Assembly: GCF_021155765.1 (NCBI RefSeq)
Contig: NC_060114.1
Coordinates: 8,067,001 to 8,131,000, forward strand
Reading direction: 5' to 3'
DNA from: Diprion similis
Taxonomy: Eukaryota > Arthropoda > Insecta > Hymenoptera > Diprionidae
DNA length: 64,000 bases
Part shown: piece by piece, positions 1 to 10,729 of the stretch
Numbering within the stretch: position 1 is the first letter of the stretch
Layout of the letters: each line of letters starts with the position of its first letter
Made by a program: the position numbers and the translations under genes
Notes under the pieces: generated by a model
The model's input: the letters and a program-made list of their open reading frames with translations, nothing else
Databases searched by the model: none
What the model was told of the DNA's origin: nothing

Positions 1-63
1 TAAATTACGATATAGAAATATTTTGAATGCGATCCATTTGTCGCAATTGGACTTGGAGATGTT

Positions 64-1613
64 TTAATTTTCCAGAAACGAGACAAACTGCGTCAGCTTG
101 TAGAGCTGGTCCTCGGTGAGGCTGGTTTGGACAGGATGCTGTTCCTTATCTATTCTCTTCGGCTGTACCATGTCACCCTCGATTTTCCATCCCCTCTCGG
201 TAGCGAGAGTCTGCGCTTCCGGCGCCGACAGTCCCGTCATGCCGGCTAACGTGATCAGCGTTAACGAGGAATATGCCTCTGATATCAACGTTATCGCGCG
301 TTCCCGAACATTGTCTAAAACGAAATAATTTCAATACTGTTTGTTCTCATGTTTCACATTTCCAAGTGAGTTTTCATTAGAGTAGTCATTCTAAAATTTT
401 TCCCGTTTTCTATGGATTAAAATATATCAAAATCAATTTGAAAGAAAGTAGCCGAAATTCCAGATTGTTATCTCAGTTCTAAGTTTTGCTCTAAATCCTT
501 CGAATCTTTCCATTTGGATATCGTAGGCTTTTTGACGATTCACGGTACTTTTTTTTTACTAAGGTGTTTTGTCAGAAAATCTGAAATATGACAAGCTTGA
601 ATAAAAAAAAAAAAAATTATATTGTGAAATCCCAAGAATCCCGATATTGAAATGGGATGATTCAAAAGCTGTGAGTAGATCTTAGAATTGACATATGAGC
701 CTACAGTTGTAGCTAAATATTTTTGAATCTACTTTGATATTTTAGCCTATAAGAGCTACAAAACTTGCGAATGACTGTAACCACCCTAATATTTTTACTT
801 GCTGTTTTATACAAAATCATTCATTTAGTATTCTAATCAAGAATTTATTTACACCTAAGGATTTTGATACTGAATTTTCTCATCATCAGATTTAATAACC
901 TTTGAGAGCATTCATTATGCTGTGTATGTCTTCGCTCCATTCAGTGCTCAGAGCTGCATGTACTGCAGGCCAGTCTCGCTGCCACATTCGCTGCCCGACT
1001 AACCAGACCTGCTGAAGTTCAGCGCTGTTTGCCTTGACATTGGCCGGTATCCGTTTCCACAAATACTTAGCATTGCATCTAACGAACAGAAGATACAAGG
1101 TCTAGTAAGTAAATCTACTATATTTCTCCTCTTCGTTCAGATGCCTCTGTATGGCTTACATGTCGTTTTGGTATAAGTAAACGGCCAGTAGCTGGGTGTA
1201 AGTCTGTGGTGTTGCGCCTCCAGTAGGTGCCTGAAACGAAATAAAACAAAGTTTTTGATTGCAGATATGGCAGAGGATTCGGAAAAGCTGCATTGGTTTT
1301 CATTTTCAAGTTAAATCATCAGTTCCAGCTTTTGAAAGTTTTTAGGTTAAATTTGCATTTTACTTGAGAAACTAAGATAAAAAACATACTGTACTAGGTT
1401 AGCTTGTTAGGTTTAATCCATTTCGAAATTTTTTGTAATTGACGTATGATTTTCAATGCTTATAATAATTTTTTAAGAAACTGTAAGTGTAGTTAAGATG
1501 AGGTTAGGTTTCCGTCGGCAACCGTTGCGAAGAAACGAACATTTTCATCGGCTAACCTCAAGTTCTGCCTTCTCGAGCTCGATCAGCAGCTTCCCAACCT
1601 CCTTCAAGACCAT
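64..1613 (-). CDS. COPS8: COP9 signalosome complex subunit 8
   Basis: This gene encodes subunit 8 of the COP9 signalosome, the complex that removes NEDD8 from cullin-RING ubiquitin ligases. Coding exons, in order of transcription, are 1613-1557, 1230-1160, 1078-900 and 314-64. They total 558 nt, or 185 residues plus TAA, and all phases close. The first exon starts MVLKEVGKLLIELEKAELE and joins APTGGATPQTYTQLLAVYLY. The middle carries NAKYLWKRIPANVKANSAEL and VWLVGQRMWQRDWP, and the end is LTEDQLYKLTQFVSFLEN. These match the known CSN8 order (ATP.vYgqLLa, NAryLWKRIP, vGQRiWQRDfp, LtdyVaFLEN), including the PCI-type C-terminal part. Length is close to human CSN8 at about 209. Splice sites are GT/AG, with acceptors TTTCAG, GTTAG and TTTTAG. 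The start is the only in-frame ATG seen in the first exon. An NRF1-type palindrome lies about 190 bp upstream. The identity is firm; the short first exon is slightly less certain. Confidence 0.93.
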
Positions 1614-1795
1614 ATTGAGCCTCCACTATGGCTCCGTGCGCTTTTTAATCGTTACAAGTTTTCCCGAGGGTGATATCCAATTCGATTTTCAATTTGACAG
1701 TTTGCAATTTTCTTGAAAATTCCGTATTTCATGCGCGCATAACTGTGTCTCTTTCTCACTTGAGATCTTAGAAGTAGACAAATAGTTCGTCTCTC

Positions 1796-1807
1796 TGCGC
1801 ATGCGCA
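1796..1807. promoter_or_regulatory. NRF1-type palindrome upstream of CSN8
   Basis: The 12-bp sequence TGCGCATGCGCA is a perfect palindrome and matches the consensus for NRF1 (Ewg in flies), which is common in promoters of housekeeping genes. It lies 183-194 bp upstream of the CSN8 start codon. A related CATGCGCGCAT run occurs near 1730. The role is inferred from sequence and position. Confidence 0.5.
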
Positions 1808-2276
1808 GCAACGGTGAATGACATGGATGTGTGCCCGATACACAATATAAAGGAATTAATTTTTTTTTTATAAATCCACGGGAGTAAGCAACAGAATTTT
1901 TGCAAATTTGGAAATTCAGAAGTCTTATGGCAAAGAATAGAATTCTTTATAAAATTTTCGACTTATCACGACACCAGAAATTCAGAAAACCAAACCAGGA
2001 CACTGCAATGCAACTTGGGATAAAATATGATATCGAACATTATCATTTATCAACTGAACTCTTAGAACTATCAACCGCAGTGATTCTATTTTGAATACAG
2101 GAAAATTTCTTAGCGTGAAATTGCTTCTGGTTCCAAAGGAACATCTGGGCATTAAAAGTGACTCAAGAGAGAAGCCGATTGAATGAATGCATGCGTGTCA
2201 TACGGTATGCCTATGTGTATAGTATGTATACATTGCTGCTTGTGACTAAACCTATTTTATAGTGTATTTCATTGGT

Positions 2277-2362
2277 TGCACCTGGTGCACACTGAGTGAT
2301 ATGTTCCTAGAATTCCTCTTCCCCCATTGGTTGAAAATTGGGGGACTCGCACTCAGTGTGCA
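2277..2362. repeat. Nested palindrome and inverted repeat
   Basis: A 13-bp palindrome with a central T (TGCACCTGGTGCA, 2277-2289) overlaps the left arm of a perfect 13-bp inverted repeat. TGCACACTGAGTG at 2286-2298 pairs with CACTCAGTGTGCA at 2350-2362. Inside the loop, a CCCCCATT run at 2321-2328 faces an imperfect partner AATTGGGGG near 2336-2344. It could be a tiny MITE or a cruciform-forming site; no target-site duplication is clear. Confidence 0.5.
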
Positions 2363-2599
2363 TTTAGTACTAACATTCTAAAATGGTATGAGTTGAATTG
2401 TTTGTTACACTATAAGGCATTGACTGAAGATATGTAATTCCAGTCTAATCTAATTAAGGGGCTTTTCGTAACCAAAATTGAACGAGATAAATTCATCGTC
2501 AAGCGGCGCCCTCTGAATCGCGCAACTCAAGTCAGTGAACGGTCGGTACGTTAAGACTACAAGACCTAATGTTACCATCACGTATGCCCAGATGGATAA

Positions 2600-3100
2600 T
2601 GCAGTGTCGGATGTTATTGTGACTCTGACAATCAGACCAATCCAGCAATGTTAATTATTGAGGATATCTTTAGTTTTTCGGCTGTACCTCTTGATCCGTT
2701 GCTCGCAGCGTATTCGGACTGTGCGCAAATGATTTCTCTCACAAAATCCGGTAGACATGTTGCATCAAAGAATTAATTCAACTGATTTTCATGATCCGCC
2801 AAATTCCGACTTGCATAATTCAAAGAACTTTAGCCTTAATTTGTTGTGATCTTCCGAGCTCAGAAACTTTTCATCTCAGTATCGTTTTGTGGGATTCTTT
2901 TTTCACTAATTGGACTCTAAAGAATACGAAAAAGATACAAAAAAGCGTAGACTAACAGCAGAGGACATACGGGGAAGATCTTTCGTTTTTCGGCTGCAAT
3001 TCTTGATACGTTGCTCGTCGCTCGTATTCGAACTGCCCGCTATCGATTCCTCTCGTGAAATTACATCGATAAAATGAATCAGAGTATTGATTTCAGTATA
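2600..3100. repeat. Degenerate satellite monomers, left edge
   Basis: Two worn copies of the 312-bp satellite can be read here. The landmark TTTTCGGCTGTA...GATCCGTTGCTCGCAGCG near 2676 recurs as TTTTTCGGCTGCA...GATACGTTGCTCG near 2983, about 310 bp apart. Other monomer words (CGTAG..ACAGCAGAG, ATCGATTCCTCTCG) are present with many substitutions. They lie outside the homogenised core. Confidence 0.75.
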
Positions 3101-3730
3101 CTTCAGAATAATCTAGATTTTCAGACAAAATTCAAAACGTATGCTTTGCTTTTTCTTTCATATTGGGATAAAAACTTTTTGCCATTCAATCGATTCAAAT
3201 GACTCAGTCGGACCAATTAAACCCTGAGCATAGCAGAAGTAATAGGGTTTGAAAGATCATAACACAAACGGAATTTTCAATCAGAAAATACAGTGTAAGT
3301 AGGATGGAACCAATTCTCTTATTGATTTATTTCAATACAGGTCAAACCAAATGGTCACATAACAATGTTGTACACATTGATTCCTGCGGAGTGCTATTGC
3401 ACCTGCCCGCGGGCCGCAAATTAAACTCCACTCGCAAGCTTAATAATAACTATCTCTTATGAAATTATTAATTTTCTGCGTAAAGTGATGTGTATTGCAC
3501 TTCATCATATTGCGGTTGGATTTCTTAGGAAATGTTGAATCATTCTTTGATTCTTATATTGTTTGTAACACGAATACTATTAAGCAGTATGTTAGAGTCT
3601 ATGCTTAGAGAACAAAACACTTGTACTACTAATAAGGCATGTTGAATAAACTAAAGTAATCGTTTAAACCTGTGACTTTGTGATTTATCTTGACCTGCTG
3701 TTGAAAAAGTAAGTGCTGATTGTTTTTATC
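3100..3730. other. Non-satellite segment interrupting the left edge
   Basis: Between the worn monomers ending near 3.1 kb and the array proper from about 3.73 kb, about 630 bp do not match the monomer. The segment is AT-rich, with a local GC-rich word CTGCCCGCGGGCCGC near 3403. I see no open frame or terminal repeat that identifies it. It may be an old insertion. Confidence 0.4.
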
Positions 3731-4499
3731 GGTCGTAACTTTCCATGCGTAGCGCGCAGTGTATTGGGATTGCAATAAATCAATTTCTCAAGCGAGATTA
3801 CGTCGGAATTGTGCAAGAAAGGAATTCATTGCAGCACTTTTCTGATTCGTCGAAATTTTCGCCAGAAATCCAAAGGGGTTAGCCTTACTTTTTTGGTCAT
3901 TTTCGGAGCCGAAAATTCGTTGTCTCGGAATCGATTTGTGGAACCATCTCTGGAGTTATTCGACCCCCAGGAAATCGAAAAACACATCAAAAAGAGCGTA
4001 GAACCAGCAGCGGAGAAATGGTGATGAAAATCATGAGATTTTCGGCCGTAACTTTTCAGCTATCGCCCGCAGCGTATTGGGACTGCGCTCAATCGATTCC
4101 TCTCGCAAAATCACGTCATAATAGTGCCTTAAGAGATTCATCGCAGCACTTTTCGGGATCGTCAAAATTTTCGCCAAAAATCCAAAGGGGTGAGCGTTCC
4201 TTTTTTGGTCATTTTCGGAACCGGAAATTTCTCGTTTCGGAATCGTTTTGTATGACCATCTCTAGAGTAATTCGACCCCCAGGAACTCGAAAAACACATC
4301 AGAAAAAGCGTAGGAACAGCAGCAGAGAAATGGCGATGAAAAACATGAGTTTTCCGGCCGTAACTTTTCAGCTATCGCCCGCAGCGTATTGGGACTGCGC
4401 TCAATCGATTCCTCTCGCAAAATTACGTCGAAATAGTGCCTTATGAAATTGATTGCAGCACTTTTCGAAATCGTCAAAATTTTCGCCAAAAATCCAAAG

Positions 4500-7400
4500 G
4501 GGTTAGCCTTCCTTTTTTGGTCATTTTCGGAGCCGAAAGATTCTCGTCTCGGAATTGTTTTGTATGACCATCACTAGAGTAATTCGACCCCCAGGAACTC
4601 AGAAAACACATCAAAAAGAGCGGAGGAACAGCAGCAGAGAAATAGCGGTGAAAAACATGAGTTTTTCGGCCGTAACTTTTCAGCTATCGCCCGCAGCGTA
4701 TTGGGACTGCGCTCAATCGATTCCTCTCGCAAAATTACGTCGAAATAGTGCCTTATGGAATTGATTGCAGCACTTTTCGAAATCGTCGAAATTTTGGCCA
4801 AAAATCCAAAGGGGTTAGCCTTCCTTTTTTGGTCATTTTCGGAGCCGAAAATTTCTCGTCTCGGAATTGTTTTGTATGACCTTCTCTAGAGTAATTCGAC
4901 CCCCAGGAACTCAGAAAACACATCAAAAAGGGCGTAGGAACAGCAGCAGAGAAATGGCGATGAAAAACATGAGTTTTTCGGCCGTAACTTTTCAGCTATC
5001 GCCCGCAGCGTATTGGGACTGCGCTCAATCGATTCCTCTCACAAAATTACATCGAAATAGTGCCTTATGAGATTGATTGCAGCTTTTTTCGAAATCGTCG
5101 AAATTTTCGCCAAAAATCCAAAGGGGTTAGCCTTCCTTTTTTGATCATTTTTAGAGCTGAAAATTTCTCGTCTAGAAATCGTTTTGTATGACCATCTCTA
5201 GAGTAATTCGACCCTCAGGAACTCAGAAAACACATCAAAAAGAGCGTAGGAACAGCAGCAGAGGAATGGCGATGAAAAACATGTGTTTTTTGGCCGTAAC
5301 TTTTCAGCTATCGCCCGCAGCGTATTGGAACTGCGCTCAATCGATTCCTCTCGCAAAATTACGTCGAAATAGTGCCTTATGAAATTGATAGCAGCACTTT
5401 TCGAAATCGTCGAAATTTTCGCCAAAAATCCAAAGGGGTTAGCCTTCCTTTTTTGATCATTTTTAGAGCTGAAAATTTCTCGTCTAGTAATCGTTTTGTA
5501 TGACCATCTCTAGAGTAATTCGACCCTCAGGAACTCAGAAAACACATCAAAAAATGCGTAGGAACAGCAGCAGAGGAATGGCCATGAAAAACATGTGTTT
5601 TTTGGCCGTAACTTTTCAGCTATCGCCCGCAGCGTATTGGGACTGCGCTCAATCGATTCCTCTCGCAAAATTACGTCGAAATAGTGCCTTATGAAATTGA
5701 TTGCAGCACTTTTCGAAATCGTCGAAATTTTCGCCAAAAATCCAAAGGGGTTAGCCTTCCTTTTTTGGTCATTTTCGGAGCCGGAAGATTCTCGTCTCGG
5801 AATTGTTTTGTATGACCATCACTAGAGTAATTCGACCCCCAGGAACTCAGAAAACACATCAAAAAGAGCGGAGGAACAGCAGCAGAGAAATGGCGGTGAA
5901 AAACATGAGTTTTTCGGCCGTAACTTTTCAGCTATCGCCCGCAGCGTATTGGGACTGCGCTCAATCGATTCCTCTCGCAAAATTACGTCGAAATAGTGCC
6001 TTATGGAATTGATTGCAGCACTTTTCGGAATCGTCGAAATTTTCGCCAAAAATCCAAAGGGGTTAGCCTTCCTTTTTTGGTCATTTTCGGAGCCGAAAAT
6101 TTCTCGTCTCGGAATTGTTTTGTATGACCATCTCTAGAGTAATTCGACCCCCAGGAACTCAGAAAACACATCAAAAAGAGCGGTGGAACAGCAGCAGAGA
6201 AATGGCGGTGAAAAACATGAGTTTTTCGGCCGTAACTTTTCAGCTATCGCCCGCAGCGTATTGGGACTGCGCTCAATCGATTCCTCTCGCAAAATTACGT
6301 CGAAATAGTGCCTTATTAAATTGATTGCAGGTCTTTTCGAAATCGTCGGAATTTTCGCCAAAAATCCAAAGGGGTTAGCCTTCCCTTTTTGGTCATTTTC
6401 GAAGCCGAAAGATTCTCGTCTCGGAATTGTTTTGTATGACCATCACTAGAGTAATTCGACCCCCAGGAACTCAGAAAACACATCAAAAAGAGCGGAGGAA
6501 CAGCAGCAGAGAAATAGCGGTGAAAAATATGAGTTTTTCGGCCGTAACTTTTCAGCTATCGCCCGCAGCGTATTGGAACTGCGCTCAATCGATTCCTCTC
6601 GCAAAATTACGTCGAAATAGTGCCTTATGGAATTGATTGCAGCACTTTTCGAAATCGTCGAAATTTTGGCCAAAAATCCAAAGGGGTTAGCCTTCCTTTT
6701 TTGGTCATTTTCGGAGCCGAAAATTTCTCGTCTCGGAATTGTTTTGTATGACCTTCTCTAGAGTAATTCGACCCCCAGGAACTCAGAAAACACATCAAAA
6801 AGGGCGTAGGAACAGCAGCAGAGAAATGGCGATGAAAAACATGAGTTTTTCGGCCGTAACTTTTCAGCTATCGCCCGCAGCGTATTGGGACTGCGCTCAA
6901 TCGATTCCTCTCACAAAATTACATCGAAATAGTGCCTTATGAGATTGATTGCAGCTTTTTTCGAAATCGTCGAAATTTTCGCCAAAAATCCAAAGGGGTT
7001 AGCCTTCCTTTTTTGATCATTTTTAGAGCTGAAAATTTCTCGTCTAGAAATCGTTTTGTATGGCCATCTCTAGAGTAATTCGACCCTCAGGAACTCAGAA
7101 AACACATCAAAAAGAGCGTAGGAACAGCAGCAGAGGAATGGCGATGAAAAACATGTGTTTTTTGGCCGTAACTTTTCAGCTATCGCCCGCAGCGTATTGG
7201 AACTGCGCTCAATCGATTCCTCTCGCAAAATTACGTCGAAATAGTGCCTTATGAAATTGATAGCAGCACTTTTCGAAATCGTCGAAATTTTCGCCAAAAA
7301 TCCAAAGGGGTTAGCCTTCCTTTTTTGGTCATTTTCGGAGCCGGAAGATTCTCGTCTCGGAATTGTTTTGTATGACCATCACTAGAGTAATTCGACCCCC

Positions 7401-7950
7401 AGGAACTCAGAAAACACATCAAAAAGAGCGGAGGAACAGCAGCAGAGAAATGGCGGTGAAAAACATGAGTTTTTCGGCCGTAACTTTTCAGCTATCGCCC
7501 GCAGCGTATTGGGACTGCGCTCAATCGATTCCTCTCGCAAAATTACGTCGAAATAGTGCCTTATGGAATTGATTGCAGCACTTTTCGAAATCGTCGAAAT
7601 TTTCGCCAAAAATCCAAAGGGGTTAGCCTTCCTTTTTTGGTCATTTTCGGAGCCGAAAATTTCTCGTCTCGGAATTGTTTTGTATGACCATCTCTAGAGT
7701 AATTCGACCCCCAGGAACTCAGAAAACACATCAAAAAGAGCGGTGGAACAGCAGCAGAGAAATGGCGGTGAAAAACATGAGTTTTTCGGCCGTAACTTTT
7801 CAGCTATCGCCCGCAGCGTATTGGGACTGCGCTCAATCGATTCCTCTCGCAAAATTACGTCGAAATAGTGCCTTATTAAATTGATTGCAGGTCTTTTCGA
7901 AATCGTCGGAATTTTCGCCAAAAATCCAAAGGGGTTAGCCTTCCCTTTTT
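4500..7950. repeat. Six-monomer higher-order unit, second copy one monomer short
   Basis: Monomers at 4564, 4876 and 5188 recur as near-identical copies at 6436, 6748 and 7060, a shift of 1872 bp (6 x 312). Monomers at 5812 and 6124 recur at 7372 and 7684, a shift of only 1560 bp (5 x 312). The monomer at 5500 has no separate partner. The 7060 monomer has the front of the 5188 type and the tail of the 5500 type (GGAGCCGGAAGATTCTC), so it looks like a fusion of the two left by an unequal exchange. Confidence 0.85.
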
Positions 7951-10729
7951 GGTCATTTTCGAAGCCGAAAATTTCTCGTCTCGGAATTGTTTTGTATGAC
8001 CATCTCTAGAGTAATTCGACCCCCAGAAACTCAGAAAACACATCAAAAAGAGCGGAGGAACAGCAGCAGAGAAATGGCGATGAAAAACATGAGTTTTTCG
8101 GCCGTAACTTTTCACCTATCGCCCGCAGCGTATTGTGACTGCGCTCAATCAATTCCTCTCACAAAATTACGTCGAAATAGTGCCTTATGAAATTGATTGC
8201 AGCTTTTTTCGAAATGGTCAAAATTTTCGCCAAAAATCCAAAGGGGTTAGCCTTCCTTTTTTGGTCATTTTCGAAGCCGAAAATTTCTCGTCTCGGAATT
8301 GTTTTGTATGACCATCTCTAGAGTAATTCGACCCCCAGGAACTCAGAAAACACATCAAAAAGAGCGTAGGAACAGCAGCAGAGAAATGGCGATGAAAAAC
8401 ATGAGTTTTTCGGCCGTAACTTTTCAGCTATCGCCCGCAGCGTATTGGGACTGCGCTCAATCGATTCCTCTCGCAAAATTACGTCAAAATAGTGCCTTAA
8501 GAAATTGATTGCAGCACTTTTCGGAATCGTCAAAATTTTCGCCAAATATCCAAAGGGGTTAGCCTTCCTTTTTTGATCATTTTTAGAGCTGAAAATTTCT
8601 CGTCTAGAAATCGTTTTGTATGACCATCTCTAGAGTAATTCGACCCCCAGGAACTCAGAAAACACATCAAAAAAAGCGTAGGAACAGCAGCAGAGAAATG
8701 GCGATGAAAAACATGAGTTTTTCGGCCGTAACTTTTCACCTATCGCCCGCAACGTATTGGGACTGCGCTCGATCGATTCCTCTCACAAAATTACGTCGGA
8801 ATAGTGCCTTATGAAATTGATTGCAGCTTTTTTCGAAATCGTCAAAATTTTCGCCAAAAATCCAAAGGGGTTAGCCTTCCTTTTTTGGTCATTTTTGGAG
8901 CCGAAAATTTCTCGTCCCGGAATTGTTTTGTATGACGATCTCTAGAGTAATTCGACCCCCAGGAACTCAAAAAACACATCAAAAAGAGCGTAGGAACAGC
9001 AGCAGAGAAATGGCGATGAAAAACATGAGTTTTTCGGCCGTAACTTTTCAGCTATCGCCCGCAGCGTATTGGGACTGCGCTCAATCGATTCCTCTCGCAA
9101 AATTACGTCGAAATAGTGCCTTATGGAATTGATTGCAGCACTTTTCAAAATCGTCGAAATTTTCGCCAAAAATCCAAAGGGGTTAGCCTTCCTTTTTTGA
9201 TCATTTTTAGAGTTGAAAATTTCTCGTCTAGAAATCGTTTTGTATGACCATCTCTAGAGTAATTCGACCCCCAGGAACTCAGAAAACACATCAAAAAAAG
9301 CGTAGGAACAGCAGCAGAGAAATGGCGATGAAAAACATGAGTTTTTCGGCCGTAACTTTTCACCTATCGCCCGCAACGTATTGGGACTGCGCTCAATCGA
9401 TTCCTCTCACAAAATTACGTCGAAATAGTGCCTTATGAAATTGATTGCAGCTTTTTTCGAAATCGTCAAAATTTTCGCCAAAAATCCAAAGGGGTTAGCC
9501 TTCCTTTTTTGGTCATTTTTGGAGCCGAAAATTTCTCGTCTCGGAATTGTTTTGTATGACCATCTCTAGAGTAATTCGACCCCCAGGAACTCAGAAAACA
9601 CATCAAAAAGAGCGTAGGAACAGCAGCAGAGAAATAGCGATGAAAAACATGAGTTTTTCGGCCGTAACTTTTCAGCTATCGCCCGCAGCGTATTAGGACT
9701 GCGCTCAATCGATTCCTCTCGCAAAATTACGTCGAAATAGTGCCTTATGAAATTGATTGCAGCACTTTTCAAAATCGTCGAAATTTTCGCCAAAAATCCA
9801 AAGGGGTTAGCCTTCCTTTTTTGGTCATTTTTGGAGCCGAACATTTCTCGTCTCGGAATTGTTTTGTATGACCATCTCCAGAGTAATTCGACCCCCAGGA
9901 ACTCAGAAAACACATCAAAAAGAGCGGAGGAACAGCAGCAGAGAAATGGCGATGAAAAACATGAGTTTTTCGGCCGTAACTTTTCACCTATCGCCCGCAG
10001 CGTATTGTGACTGCGCTCAGTCGATTCCTCTCACAAAATTACGTCGAAATAGTGCCTTATGAAATTGATTGCAGCTTTTTTCGAAATGGTCAAAATTTTC
10101 GCCAAAAATCCAAAGGGGTTAGCCTTCCTTTTTTGGTCATTTTCGAAGCCGAAAATTTCTCGTCTCGGAATTGTTTTGTATGACCATCTCTAGAGTAATT
10201 CGACCCCCAGGAACTCAGAAAACACATCAAAAAGAGCGTAGGAACAGCAGCAGAGAAATGGCGATGAAAAACATGAGTTTTTCAGCCGTAACTTTTCACC
10301 TATCGCCCGCAGCGTATTGGGACTGCGCTCAATCGATTCCTCTCGCAAAATTACGTCGAAATAGTGCCTTATGAAATTGATTGCAGCACTTTTCAAAATC
10401 GTCGAAATTTTCGCCAAAAATCCAAAGGGGTTAGCCTTCCTTTTTTGGTCATTTTTGGAGCCGAACATTTCTCGTCTCGGAATTGTTTTGTATGACCATC
10501 TCTAGAGTAATTCGACCCCCAGGAACTCAGAAAACACATCAAAAAGAGCGTAGGAACAGCAGCAGAGAAATGGCGATGAAAAACATGAGTTTTTCGGCCG
10601 TAACTTTTCACCTATCGCCCGCAGCGTATTGTGACTGCGCTCAATCGATTCCTCTCACAAAATTACGTCGAAATAGTGCCTTATGAAATTGATTGCAGCT
10701 TTTTTCGAAATGGTCAAAATTTTCGCCAA

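Larger units (their letters stand above)
1614..2600. other. Non-coding flank between CSN8 and the satellite
   Basis: Apart from the NRF1-type site and a compact inverted repeat at 2286-2362, I see no coding exon here. Short open frames (for example 1900-2094) have no family signal and no splice context. Confidence 0.5.
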
